Positions 23,420-36,974 of a stretch of 64,000 nucleotides of DNA are shown here, one piece after another. Location of the stretch: positions 7,130,001 to 7,194,000 of the forward strand of contig NC_083563.1 of assembly GCF_019925205.1 (NCBI RefSeq), read 5' to 3'. A model generated the notes under the pieces. That model did not search any database and was not told where the DNA came from. It was given only the letters and a program-made list of their open reading frames with translations. A program made the translations under genes and the position numbers. Source of the DNA: Metopolophium dirhodum (taxonomy: Eukaryota; Arthropoda; Insecta; Hemiptera; Aphididae). How positions within the stretch are numbered: position 1 is the first letter of the stretch; each line of letters opens with the position of its first letter.

Positions 23420-23600
23420 AAAACAAAAAACGGAGAGTTCCTCTGCTGTATAGTAGGTTTTAAGTGTACACCATTATTGACTAGGTTACTGTATTGAATG
23501 TGTTAAATTTAAAGTTAATGATAAATAATTTAACATCAAAAACAATTCTGAGAAGAGACGATGTTTCAGCCTTTATTTCAAACGATATTTTATGATTTAT
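23420..23600 (+). repeat. Left terminal module M next to repeat R copy 2
   Basis: GGAGAGTTCCTCTGCTGTAT, then GTGTTAAATTTAAAGTTAAT, then AACAATTCTGAGAAGAGACG. Reverse-complementing 25085-25240 gives the same series (CTCTGCTGTACGGTAGGTT, GTGTTAAATTTGAATTCAAT, ACGATTCTGAGCGAAAACGG). The two therefore form terminal inverted repeats of about 160-180 bp around copy 2. Confidence 0.75.
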
Positions 23601-23756
23601 TTAAATTTCGATGTGTTATTTATTTTTCAATTAGTGTAGTACAGTAAATTGAATTATTTTTGGCTAAAACACCGTTTGTACTATACCTGTTAATAACACT
23701 AGCTATAGAATTTATTTATTTTATTACAATATTAAATATACCATTTACCTATTTTA

Positions 23757-25113
23757 GATTCTGAGTGAAACGATGAATGTATTGATTTTACAATGATGTG
23801 TGTTTTTTTTTTTATTTTTTTTTTATTTTTTTTTTTATTTTTTTATTTTTGTGTCTGTGTACACGATAAGTAGTCGAAATAATGCTTCGATTTTCGACTT
23901 CAGTATCTTGTTCGATGGGAAAGTGAATATCGTTGGTGCATTGGGGAGGTCAAAATTTTAATTTCCCAGTAGTTTTCAAAAGCGATGTGAAAAACAAAAG
24001 AAAAATTAAGGAAAAACGGGAATTTTTACGCAAAATCGATTTTTAACAAAATCGATTTTGGTTATTGGTGTAACTCTAAAACAAATGACCGTAGATGCAT
24101 GAAATTTTCACTGGTTGTTTATATTTGCATTTTCTATACACCATAACATTTACAAAATATTTTGACTCTTTTTGAGCTGTTTACGGCCATTGTCAGTTTT
24201 CAATTTTCTTAGTTTTTTTTTCTATAAATATCAATAAAATTTTATCTGTTGAGTAAAAAAGCTTGAAAATTTAATAGAAGGCTCCTAGGTTATTGTTTCA
24301 AAGGCAGATGAAAAAAATTAAAAATCCTTAGTCACAGTTTTTAATTATAAGCATTTAAAGTTCAAATTTTGACAAAATACGGAAAAATCACGAAAAATAG
24401 CAAATTATTTTGATGAGAATTCATAAAAATTTTTCTTTTTAAATCTAAGATTTGAAAATGTAATATAAGATTACTCATAAGTTTGTCTACCTTTATCAAA
24501 AAAAAAATGTCTAGAAGAAACTTAAATTAAATTTTTATGAGCATCTGAAATTTATATTTTTACAACATTTGATATTTACTCGATTTCTCATGTAACAATT
24601 TTCTTATTTTATTGTAATTAAAAAACGAATGACTGTAGATACTTGAAAATTTCACTGAATGTTTATATTAGCATTTTCTATACACCATAAAATGTTGAAA
24701 ATATTTTGACTCTTTTTGAGCTGTTTACGGACATTGTCAGTTTTAAATTTTTTTAGTTTTTTTTCTATAAATATCAATAAATTTTTATTTGTTGGGTAAA
24801 AAAGCGTGAAAATTTAATATAAGGCTCCTGATATATCGTTCTAATAGCAGTTGAAAAATATTAAAAATACATAGGCACAATTTTTTTTTATAAGCATTTA
24901 AAGTTCAAATTTTGACAACATTTATCAAATTTATAATTTATTAATTATTTTGTAGTTAAAAATTTATAAATTTTTAACTTTTATGGCTAAGGATTGAAAA
25001 TTTAAAACAAGGCTCCACGTAAATAGGTTATATTTAAATTACTTTATTCACAATAATATCATCAAATATACTTGGTAAAATCATAGGCTGACTGACCGTT
25101 TTCGCTCAGAATC
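23757..25113 (+). mobile_element. Repeat family R, copy 2 (about 1.36 kb)
   Basis: Starts GATTCTGAGTGAAACGATGA and ends TTTTCGCTCAGAATC, so the inverted termini share GATTCTGAG(T/C)GAAA. It aligns end to end with 19242-20571, including the ACGATGAATGTATTGATTTTA start, the TTCGAC/TTCAACTTCAGTATCTTGTT block and the ATCATAGG(G/C)TGACTGACCG end. The internal tandem duplication is at about 24071-24470 and 24620-25025. A T-rich expansion at 23803-23848 distinguishes this copy. No protein frame is present. Confidence 0.88.
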
Positions 25114-25240
25114 GTTTTTCTTATACAATGATATTATATCATTGAATTCAAATTTAACACCATACATTACAGCGACCCACTTGTAACCTACCGTACAGCA
25201 GAGCGACATCCACTTATCCACCTTTTTGTTATTTGCTTGT
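25114..25240 (-). repeat. Right terminal module M (inverted)
   Basis: The fullest copy of the module: GTTTTTCTTATACAATGATA continues through AATTTAACACCATACATTAC, the CCACTTGTAACCTACCGTAC word and CAGAGCGACATCCACTTATC. It is the inverted counterpart of 23420-23600 and 20811-20960. Confidence 0.75.
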
Positions 25241-25419
25241 ACATTTATTATTCTAATTAATCTTAAAATGTCATTGCTGTTTATAGAAAATAATAATATA
25301 ATATGCAATAGCAAACAATTTAAAGTTTCTAAAATTAAAATATATTTTTTTAAATTGCTACTACAACTGTAAAGTTAAAAATATTTGTCCTTTGATATTC
25401 GTGGATATGGATGATTATA
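25241..25419. other. Short AT-rich spacer
   Basis: Nothing recognised. Confidence 0.5.
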
Positions 25420-25870
25420 AATTAATGTCACGACTCACGCGAGAAGCCGTTAGTACGCGCATACGAGTATAGTTGTACTAACGTATATTTAAATGCAGAG
25501 AATAGCTATTATTTTTTTTAATATAGGCTTATGGGGCTCGGGGTTGGACAGTGATAATTGAATTTTCGGAATAACTAGATCAAGAAATTTGGGTGCATTA
25601 AACGAGGTGTCGAGTTCAACCGCATTGCCCTCATCGGTCGTCAACGCGGTGAGTCTATTGGATGAACAGAGAAAGTTTTGGTTTATTTCCTTTGCACAGT
25701 GTTTGCACAGAATTCGGTGATGATGGTAGCGCGCGTTTTCATTTGGTAATTTAATGAGGCCATATATTACTCGACATGACAAAAATAGAGAACTCACACG
25801 ATACAATAATATGAATCACGTATAGGACAAACAACGATAACGAACATCATGTTATACGTGTGATCGTGAT
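25420..25870. other. GC-richer block with open frames on both strands
   Basis: CpGs and GC rise here compared with the surroundings. The minus strand is open for 105 codons (25489-25806). The plus strand is open for about 48 codons across 25581-25720 (…LGALNEVSSSTALPSSVVNA…), with a donor-like GCG|GTGAGT at 25647-25655. I recognise neither protein. It could be an exon, an old transposon scrap or chance in a GC-richer patch. Confidence 0.3.
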
Positions 25871-26517
25871 GCGAATCAACACACAGGAGTTCCGTATATT
25901 ATTATGATGAATTTGTTTACTGCGTGATGTGTATATAATTAACATATAATAACTTTCAAAGTCAATAAATACTCGAAATACTACGTTCAACATGTTCGTA
26001 CGCATTTATTATTATATAAACGAACAATTATTAACGATCACTATACAGCAGGGTAATTATCACCAACGAAAATATCATCAAAATATATTATGATTTTAAA
26101 ACTGTACCTATTTGTTATTATTGAAAGCAAATATAATATTATACGTGTTCAAATGGTGTGTTCAATAATTAGAATATGTATAATTTGATATTTTTATCAA
26201 ACAACAATATACAGAGCCGTCTTAAAATTATTGTAACTTTTAATTCATAATTTACAATGAATTGTGTACTTACAATATTTTACATGGAGTATAATATGAT
26301 TGTTGTGGGTATGTATCATACTATCATGGTCATACGTGTGTGTGTGTTATAAGTTGTAAACAAATTTTATTTTCAATGTGCCTACACAATACGCATTGAA
26401 AATGTTTTTCATAGGTAAATAAAAAAAAAAGAAAATCTTTGACTTTGCACCGGTACACGTAAATAAATACATTTTTATAAGTATATACGTATATAAATAT
26501 GTAAACATGTATGAGTA

Positions 26518-26520
<3 letters not shown>
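25871..26520. other. AT-rich non-coding stretch
   Basis: I see nothing apart from a short GT run at 26336-26346. Confidence 0.6.

Positions 26521-26572
<52 letters not shown>
26521..26572. repeat. (GT)n microsatellite, about 52 bp
   Basis: A near-perfect (GT) array (a single GC interruption near the start). The open frames of Val-Cys or Thr-His repeats across it are artefacts of the repeat. Confidence 0.97.
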
Positions 26573-26575
<3 letters not shown>

Positions 26576-26639
26576 CATTGTATATATTTTTGGCTCTAAG
26601 CCAATCTTTGCAAAAGTTCACAGTATCGATTTGGCTACA

Positions 26640-27200
26640 AATCAAATTGTATTTATTTATTTATTTACTAGCTTGTACCCCGTGCAGTTCGTTGCACGTA
26701 AAAATAAAATAAAAAGTTCATGAAGAAAAATTGTTTTGACAATTGCAGTAAGCAAAGTAACTACACTGCAAGTAAAAAAAAAAAATAGTTCAATATGCAG
26801 GATTTAGAGATCATATTATGTTGTGAACTCGTCTAGTCGTCTCGCTTCGTTCACCCCGGCTCAGCAGTCATGTGCTGTATAGCTTGTGTTTATATTTTTA
26901 GTTGTAAATCAATGACATGTCCTAGGTCCAATAGTCATACTTATCAGTCTACATAGAACTATAATAACGAATAGCATATAATCATAAAACAAAAACAGTA
27001 AATAATTATGTAACGTGTGCATTGATATAATATTATTATCTACAACGAATATGGTATTATTTAAGAAATATGTTAGTTATTAGTATTCATCGTAAAACTA
27101 AAAATTCTGTTAAACCAAACTTAACCGTAGTTATATCTCTGTGACATCGTGGGCGTATCTGATCCCAGTAAAAAACCTCAAGTTAAATTTAAAACTATGA
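26640..27200. repeat. Decayed dispersed repeat (probable)
   Basis: The word ACTAGCTTGTACCCCGTGCA followed by GTTCGTTGCACG at 26668-26699 resembles a start motif of high-copy repeats in hemipteran and other insect genomes (from memory, not checked). A second non-random patch (GTCTCGCTTCGTTCACCCCG at about 26837) and a third near 27140-27180 may be parts of the same decayed element. No ends or target duplication found. Confidence 0.35.
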
Positions 27201-30200
27201 TTACATATTATATTATTATTAAAACACACTAAAAATTGTATAGGTACATTATTAATTAACTATAATAGGTAGGTAAGGGGTTATTGGTTTTATTTAAATC
27301 GCTGTTTAACCAACGCTCCAAAATCGAATCTCACTAGGGCAGTTGTTATATTATATAGTTATTAATTATTAATATGCATATTTATGTAACATATTTTTAA
27401 AAATTTTACTCGGGTACTCATAATATTAATATTTATAATTACCTATATGATTTATTTAAATAATTTATAGTCATGCGTACTCGTATTATGAATCGAAGAT
27501 ACATGAAAACTATAATATGTTATGCTCAAAGATTAATAAAGAACAATGTCGTGATAAAATATACATTTTTTGTACGATTGTAAGTTATTTATATTTACAA
27601 CATCCACCGATCTGATAAAACAAAATGGCATTTTATAGCTACACGCAGAATATTTCCTGAAACTCTGTATACACAAAATAAATATAATACTACAACTGCG
27701 TATGACACTTTGTTGATTATGATTGCTGCGAAAACTAAGTAAAATATTATACATCAAGATGGTTTTCACTTTTCATATGAAATTTACAAAAGTATGTTTA
27801 ATAATCTAAATAACAATATTGTAGGTACTATGCATATTCACAATATGCGAATAAATTCCGTTTCTATACTTACATTATACACATAAAATTAACATTTTTA
27901 ATTAATTAAAATACATATATTATGTCAAATTGTAATATTATGAACAATTTAACAGTAACATTGTAGTACATGATACGACGCTGATTTGAGTACGGTACAT
28001 TAATATTGATTTAATAAGATGTTGAGCAGGGTAGAAGAAAAATAATTATAATTATGTTGTAGAACACACATTATAGTTAACGTATTTTATAAGTACAAAT
28101 TTTTATTTATTTTTTTTTTTTTTTATTAAATAGCTAAGTACTAACATTTCTAGTATACAAGAAAACAAAATTGTACATTTTACAAAATAAATAGATACTA
28201 TTTAATCAGCATTTTTCAAAGTTACAATATCTTACTTTTAAACTCGTTTTATGATAAAACATTTATACTGATTTAAAATTGTTGATGATAATTTATGAAA
28301 ATTTAAAATGAATTAATTTATGTTTCAATAAAATATCTTGCTTTATAACATTTTTTTCTCATCATTTTAATAACAAAACATACTTCACTGAAATCCTTAA
28401 ATGTTGATACAATATAATAAATTATCATTAAACTAAAATATTTTGCTTTAAGAATAAAATCATTAAAAAAAAAATTTTATATGCTCTAAAAATAAATAAA
28501 TACATATTCTGTTAAAATATTTTTTCTTCTATGAGTATTATTAACTGAATAAAATGCTGTAACATGCAATTTAAGCATCAATTAGTTATTTAACTTTAAA
28601 TCCCTCAAAATAAATTCAAAATAACATAAATTGTAAGTATACCATTTTTTTTTTTTTTGTTAATTGTGGATCGATTTTATCCTCTTAGAAATTAGAATAA
28701 TATTTAGTAATGCTTTTTCATAATTCATAAAATTAGATATTTTATTAATACTAAATATTTCAATATTTAGAGTTTTCTAATACCTAGAAGGAAGTTATTT
28801 AACTACTGCAACCATCGATCTCTTCATGTTTGTAAAATCTATAATAGAAGATTAAGGAATAGAATTTCTTAATCATTTAGTAAAATGAGTAATGTATTTT
28901 GATGATATAGTAAATTCAGTTATTATATAACCTAAATAATGTTTTTTTTTAAGTATTTTGGTTTTATTTTGAACATAAATTGTGAAACTTTATAATTTAA
29001 CTAAACACTTTTATTCAAACAGTATGACAATTTGTATTTCATGAGTTAAAAGTAGGCCAAAGAGGTTACAGTTTAATATTTGTAATGAAAGTGATGTATG
29101 GCATTGTATATAATAATACCATATTGACATTGTACTTTTCAGTTGTTTTTGAAACTAAAACATAAAAATGTTATCGGGAAAATTCTATGTTCATGAAATT
29201 ATTAGATATCAAATTTACAAATATTTAATGTATTTAATTTGTTGTTATATGAACGTTTTAGGGTTATTTGATGTTTGATTACTGGGGTTGAGGTTAATAC
29301 TGCTTGAAATATCCAGTTGAACCTTTTTAACAACCTAACCGTCATACGAAGACGTTGCCAAAAGGGTTGATTGAGCTGAAACTATAATCCCATCGCATTT
29401 AAAAAATACACGGTTGAGAACAGCTTAAGCTATTTTGGATATTCCTTCTCAACGTTTTCCTTCCTGTGTTCATACATATTCAATGATTTAATGCATATTC
29501 ATTTAGACAGGTCACATAAAATGGACTCTCGGAAGGATACTATGTACGTGTATGTGTATGTCTGTGTCATAAATAGTATTAACATTTCACACCTTACCAC
29601 CATACGATGACATATACCTAGGTACCTAATCCATATCATATTATATTCACATGATTTCGAAAAACTAAATTTTGCAACAAAAAACCATAACAATTTAAAT
29701 ACATTTTTGTTAATCGATGTAAGTGGGCAGTATTTTTTTGGTTTCCACGGAATAAATGAGTTTTTTATCTGGTTCAATAATAGAGCCATAATTATGGTAA
29801 TTTATTATAATATTTTGGTTAACATTATTATGTCAAAGTAGTATTACGTCGACAATATTCTTATATGAAGGGGTCGTCCTAATAGCGATTTTATGTTTTT
29901 GGTCTATAAAATAAGTGACAAAGAAATATTACATTTGGCGTATTCTTTATTGTATTTTAATATATATATTTTTATTGGCATAATGCATAATATTGATTTT
30001 ACTGGAGTGATATTCTAAATGGCTCTTAATATTAAGTCTATGTTTTGACACCTGAATGAGTTTATGTATATTTGTATTGTAATTATTAAAATGTAATAAC
30101 CTACTCAGAATTATACATTTGGTTTTAAAAAATTAAAAATTCATAATTTTTTTGGTACTCCTTTATGTTTTAATGTATTTTACACATTTTAAAATATCCC

Positions 30201-33200
30201 ATAAATTATAGGTATTTCTCTGTCTGATTAATTTAGTGTGTTGTTTTTAAATTTATTTTGACAGGATATTGTTACCTATATGACTTTATCGACCAATACG
30301 TTGGATTAATTATATTATACGGTACACACTCATACACACATAAACGCATGAATAATATTATAAAGAGCTCCAAACAAAAAGTCGAATCATATTAAGTTTG
30401 ACCAAATGTGACACTACAAACTGACTCACAAAAAAACTAAAACGCCTAATTGGTCCTTTCAACGTTTTTTTTCCTCTTTCATAACTCATGTTGATTTATG
30501 AGACACTTTTTTATTTTTCAGACCTAATTCATAATTCGATCATTCAAAGTGTTTCTGAAATATATGCATATATAATATATAATACACAATAATATAAATA
30601 ATTGGGTAAACATATTATTATAATGAATATGAAAACATAATACATTTGCATTTCGAGTCCAATCGTTGCCTAGTTTCTATATACCATGTATTTGAAATCG
30701 AAAAGGTTTCTGATAATATATAGACCAAGAGACGTAAATAGGGAGCTGGTCCACCACACCTGTCAACAGAATCCAAAGATTGATAGCCCCAACGTATGAA
30801 AAAAATATATATTTATATATGTATAAATAAATAAAAAGGGGGTTGTTTTTATTTTTACAACGAACAGAGATACAACCGACATTCCCTAGACATACCTACC
30901 TTTATACAGTAATTGCAACAAGATTTATTTTCAAAACGTTTCGTTTTGAATACACATTTAACGTGATGTAATTTTTTCAATTTGAAATCGTGGAAACCAT
31001 AAACAATATATTATTGTGGTGTTATACCCTGGTCACCATTGTGGTTTTAAACACACTTCCGTAGCATACCATTCTGAATAAAATAATTCAACATGATATC
31101 ATTAAAACCACAACAACGTTTTAATAGCGTTATTCAATTCCCTACGAAATTTCATGGAAATTCTACCGACCGCAACAGTTTCCAAATGTTTGCTATGCGT
31201 ACAGCAACCTTTAGAACACACTATATACGCACTAACCTATAATATATTATATAGTGTATTGTACATATATAATAATATTTTTATACACATACAATTACGT
31301 ATATCATTAATGTACATCCTTCAAAGTTCACATTCAATATTTCAATGAAATACATAAAATAAGTTGAGGCACGCGTGCGTATAGGTGCGTACCTAGACAT
31401 TCGTTGCGTTATAGAAACACATCCAATGAACCAAAGTTGTAAGAGCTGAATGATACAAAGAATATCGACTGAAATTCCTTCTAAGTTCTACCTATATGTT
31501 TAACTTTTCGGTAAATCCGCAATCTTTTTAATCATGTATACCGTTTATAAAATGTACTCATACGCACCCATCTAACCATTATTTTACATTAAAATATTTA
31601 AAGATTCATTTTTGAAAATAATGATAAAATATAAAAATTAATATTATACAAAGAATGCATCGTGATTTGTATATCTCAGATAATATAAAAGCTGGCGTAA
31701 TAAAATCGTATAAGAATCAAAGAGAAGAAACAAAATAGTATTAAGATAAAACCGTGACTGTAAAAACACTGATCAGTGTCTGAATTATTATGAATTGCGC
31801 ACCAAAGTTTTGTATTTTTCTTCTATGCATCTACCCAGTTTTTAATATAGATTTATTGCTTTGTAAGTACATGTTTTTTTTAAAAATATTTTAGTATTTA
31901 AAAGTTAAAACTATTAACTTTTCATTCAATGAAAATTGAAAATATTTTAATCAACAACGTAATTCAGTTATGTCACTAGGGATTATTGTAATCTGGTCGA
32001 AATTTATGTGGTAAAAAGAAAAGTGATAAAATGTGTGATTTTATTTACAATTTGTATTGTATTCTATTAATAAAATACATTTACTAATTGTTTTTAAATT
32101 TATGTCTAAGACTGATTGGTTAATTTTACTTTAACGATAATAAATTTAAATGTACTATTGGGGGGAATATAATGTATCTATATAATATATATGTATATAA
32201 GTTGTGCAAGGGGAGATGTAGGGTTACCGAGGCACTCCCTAAAATCACAATAAAAATGTATTATTTTTTATTACTTATAAGTGGCCTATTAACAGTATTG
32301 TAAAACTATAACAGTAGTATAAAAAAAAAGTAATGAATAAATACTTATGTGGATTTTATAAGTGATTTTAAATTTGTTCCAAGTTCATTGCATCAAACTA
32401 TTTTTATTGAAGAATAAATATAAAATATTTAAGTTAGGTTATATAAATGTAAAAAAAAATGAGTAGCCAAAATATTAGCGATAACTTCACGAACAAGAGG
32501 GCGGTTCCTAAAATAGTCTATTTTAATATACCTAATATATATAAATATGGTTATATTCTAAGTTTGCTACACACAATATTATAGCGAGAAAAAATATATT
32601 TTAGCTAAAATGTTTTAAAAATACCTATGAAAATAAAATCGTAAATCAAAGATGACAAAAACTTTTCATTAGAAAAAAAATATGTTTCTGAAAAATATTA
32701 AGATAAAATGTATGGGAATACAGATTTGAGACAAAAGTTTAAGAATCATAAATCATGGTAATAATATAATATAAATTGAATATTTTCCCATAATATTCTT
32801 CCATGCGGAAACAGAAATTGAATAGCGAGAGCATAAATGAACTGCATAATGGTTACTATAGATTTAGAAGAAATGTTTAGGTTTGCAATTTCAAAATCAA
32901 TCATTTAAAAAATATCACCCATGATCGAAAAAAATAAAGAAGAAGAAGAATCAACTAACTTCTTTCCAAGACATACAATGTGATTTATTGTTAAGTAATA
33001 AATAAATGTATTTTTGTAAATCTCAAAATCCAGATTCTCGGATTCTGAATAAATAAAACAATATACTTATACATTATACTCCTGTAATTATAATCCTAAT
33101 CTTAAAATGATTGCCATTTTCGGTTGTAGGCCTACATAATTACAAACGTCATCAAATCAGAAGTACAATTGCTAAAGTAATTGTAAATATTTATTTTACA

Positions 33201-34780
33201 ATAACACATTCTTTAACAAAGTTATTATGATGAGTACGTATTACCTACTATATTCAATTGTACAGTGTATGTTTGTCTACATCGTAATTCAATTTGTAGT
33301 GTTTTTTTTTTTTTTTGTTCGATATCATAAAAAATATTAAGTACACACTATATTTAAAGGTTTTCCTTTGTTATTATTTGATATTTTTAAGTAATTACTT
33401 TAAAATGTTCAAACGAATTAACTAGACTTTATCCGTATAATTAAAACTTCATAACCATATTATTATTATACACAGACCGAAACTATCGACAGAAAAACAT
33501 AATAATCTTACTGAAGACAAACTCGTGTAAAAGATAATCGCTTAAAATTGATTATATAGAGGGAGCTTTCAAATTAAAAGTTTACTAATAAAAATATATA
33601 TTGTTGGTACATATTATTGGATTATTATTTTAAAAACTATATTAGTTATCGACATACACTACTTATTGCATTTTATTCACAGTTAATAGTTTTATAACGC
33701 ATTACATTATTAAATATAAAGACGCGATAAAAATATTCTTCAAGCAATTTATTTTATCGAAAAGTACTTATTAGTTTACATACATATCGTTATCGTACCG
33801 ATGTTAAAGGTGCGTTTTACGGTTTTTCAAAATATTTTAACAACTGAAATTGATAATTCCGATTAAACTAATACATTATTTTTTCAATGGACAAGAGAGC
33901 AATATAAATTATTACTAAACAAGTACTTTTGGTGCGCGTACAATATTTTTCAATATCGTTTTATTAATATTGTTCAATCACATAATATTAATCAAATGCA
34001 TATAACTATTTATTATAATAGGGGACACAATTTAGAAACAATCAATCATTTTGTAAAGCGTCATAGCACTATTCAAGTATAAAATCAGTTAACATAATAT
34101 GTGACGTACCAAACACGAGCAATATCTTCACACGGTTTTTAACATTTGGTATTTATGCATTTGAATAAACCCATTATAAAAAGTAAGGTAATATTTGCAT
34201 TTAAAATTATAGCTGCTTTAATAATTATAAAACATGTTCCAAAATACGAAACGGAAGAAAAACCGAGTACGTGAGCATGTTTTTAGATAATATATCAACA
34301 ATACGAAATGCAATTCAGAGTTTATTCTATTTCGTAAGCAAATTCAAGTCACTTTTTATTTATTTTAAAATATTGTGTTTATTGATCTTAGAACAACGCA
34401 TAGGTGTACGGAATAAATTTTGTTAACAACACACCTTCGAGTTTAAAGGGTTTGGTATATATTTTAATCAAATTCAATAGAGTAGAGAACCGTTCAATAC
34501 TGTTGGTATAAATTAACTGGCAGGCTACTCAAAATTGATATCACGCGTCAACAGTGTCAGAGTATTGCTGAAATCGATTGGTTTGAGATCTGCAACAACA
34601 GACTGTATAATATTATATTAAAAAAAAAAAATAAGAAAAAACTGCACGCTATTTTGATTTTTATTATTCAAAGCCACGGTGTCCATTAGTCAGTTTGAAT
34701 TTAAAATTTCGTAAACGCTGCACAGCGGGCCTATTATAAGACCAAAGCTATATTCATAATATTGCTTTTAACGAATTCAA
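27201..34780. other. Long AT-rich desert
   Basis: About 7.6 kb without a supported gene, RNA or bounded repeat. It contains poly-T/poly-A runs (for example 28108-28124, 28645-28658 and 33301-33316). The 96-codon minus frame at 29499-29789 has no motif. A slightly GC-richer patch at 29285-29475 and another at 30725-30800 are unrecognised. Confidence 0.55.
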
Positions 34781-34789
34781 CAATAATGG

Positions 34790-35465
34790 ATTCACTAAGA
34801 ACGCCTATCAAACCGCGGCCCGTCTCATTGGTTTTGGTGTGACATTTTTTTCCTGCCACCCCCCCCCCCCTATTTAACCCCCGTCACTGTGTCACGGCTC
34901 TCGCGACCATATTGGCCACGATGGCAAAATACCAAAGTGTCCCGTTTTAATTACGGCGATTAAGTTCACTTCGGTGGCCAAACATTAATATCGGCTGGGC
35001 GGGAATGCGGCGCGCGGGTGACCAGCGCTTGGGATAAAGCGCCCGATGGACGCGGGCGGGCGGGCGGGCGGTAGAAGTCATCGCCAAACAAGAAATTTGC
35101 GGGCGTCTGCAAAAGTTCTGCCCACCAAAGGAATCCGGCACGCTGGTCACGTAAAGCCTGGCTCTGCTGAAACCGAAAGTCTCTCCCATGTCGTTGTCCC
35201 CCATGAATTCAAAGTACATCCAACCGAACAATAATGAAAAACATCTATTTTCCCTGCGAAATGACCTCGTTTCCCTTTGCGCTATTTTCTTTTCCACATA
35301 TGACTCGCCAAAATCAGTAAACTTCTTACCTGTCCATACATAATATCTGTGCGTACGGTAAAAACGTATAGAGACACCCACGCGAATTCATCCCTGAACG
35401 GCCCTGTTGCTGGTGGGCTTGCCCCTGGTAATCATCCCTTTACTAAACGACGACCGGTTTTGGTT
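34790..35465. promoter_or_regulatory. CpG-rich island, possible promoter/first exon
   Basis: About 670 bp rich in CpG (GCGCGCGGG, CGGGCGGGCG and others) stand against very AT-rich flanks, with a C12 run at 34859-34870 and a G-quadruplex motif at 35054-35071. On the minus strand a strong donor-like ACAG|GTAAGAAG occurs at 35332-35322, so a first exon from about 35460 to 35330 read leftward is conceivable. The 144-codon minus frame at 34947-35381 starts at GTG, runs through that donor and is Arg-rich without a recognised domain; I judge it a by-product of high GC. The direction and identity of any gene are unknown. Confidence 0.4.
35054..35071 (+). promoter_or_regulatory. G-quadruplex motif (GGGC)4
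   Basis: Four GGG runs at 35054-35056, 35058-35060, 35062-35064 and 35066-35068 are separated by single C bases, which satisfies the canonical G-quadruplex rule with 1-nt loops. It lies inside the CpG island, a typical setting for promoter quadruplexes in animals. Confidence 0.6.
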
Positions 35466-36969
35466 GAGTAAACTTACAATTGAATCAGAATAAAAGAGAA
35501 ATTCTTAAAAGTTTCTACGGATCATGTTGTACATTTGAGTCGCTCGGCGTACTTTTTATTTTTGATTCAAGGAAAGTATTTATTATATGTATATATATAC
35601 ATTATATTGTATATACTTGAGTTTATGAACATGATTCATGGTGAACCTATCCATCAATCTTCATATTTCCTTAATATTTATAAACACTTAATACAAACCA
35701 AATAATATAATATTTGCCTATATTACGTGCATAGACAATTTTTGTTCTAGTTGTATAATTTTAAACATTATGGTTGATTTAACAAAAGTTACATTTCATA
35801 ATAAATATACCATGTACCTATATGATATATTATCAATATAATTATTTTTGTATTAAACATAAAAAAAGTAAAACTCGTTTATTCACGGTATTAATTATCT
35901 GTTATTCACTTACGCAAGTATTGTGCAAAATGTATCTTTAATGTTTCCATTATTTTAACCATTATTAATATCCCTTTTATATATTATTACATTAGTTAGG
36001 GAAAATCAAAAGAAAAATTAAGTATTGATTCCATATTTCCATCACATCATTAACGATATTGATTTAATGTTATTAAAAGGGTAGGTAACTAAATACATTT
36101 TTATTTTTGTTGAAAAAAACTTATACAAAAGTACACTCACTATATAATATCGCATATATATATAAAATATATAATATCTTAAATTTATGAATGAAAAGAA
36201 ATAACCGTTTACGAAACTGCTTATTTTTCTTTAGCTTATATCGTCAACTGAGATTTGTAACAGTCACTGAACAACATCTTAGAGATGATAAAACGTTTCA
36301 ATTAAAAGGAAAAATGTAATGCGTTTGAAACTATAGTAGGTATATTAGATTATATAAAATAATATAAACTAAATTTAATGTTCCAGAACTCAAAATAATA
36401 TTCTCAGGGCGATATAATAAATTCTTATGGTGTTTATTTCATACTTAATACTTTTTTCAAAGAAGAAATTCAAATTTTTCGTTACAACTTTTTTAATTAC
36501 CTAACTTTATAAATTGTTTTATATTTGTAATTGGCGTTTATAAGTCTATGGGACATTATTAAACAAGTTTTAACTTGAACTTTGAAATTAAAACAGCTGT
36601 TTAAATATTTGTTTCAAATTAGTATTACACATTTTAAGATTTTATTTTTTTTATTCAACATTTGACAAACTTATTTACTTAATTCAAAGGTATTAGTGAT
36701 TAAAATTTCATAAATTAGTGCCAAAAGACGTAACTATATAAAGTTTTAAAGCACCGTATTTATTAATATTGTTTGACTCGGTATTGCGCATGCAATTTTT
36801 ATCTTTGAAACCTAATATTTCAACACTGTACCTATTCAGCAGAAGGAAATGCATTTAAAAACAGGTACTTATGCATTTTTAGTAACCAAATTTATTTACT
36901 GTTGGTACACACATTAATACTATTATTAAATAATATAACAACATCATTTATAAATCGCAACAACGTCAG
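35466..36969. other. AT-rich non-coding stretch
   Basis: I see nothing recognisable. Confidence 0.6.
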
Positions 36970-36974
36970 TACAG

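Noticed and set aside
26330..26723. Open frames of Val-Cys or Thr-His repeats
   Set aside because: They are translations of the (GT)n microsatellite.
34947..35381. 144-codon minus frame, the longest in the window
   Set aside because: It starts at GTG, is Arg-rich with no recognisable domain, lies in a CpG island where stops are rare, and runs through a strong donor-like site.
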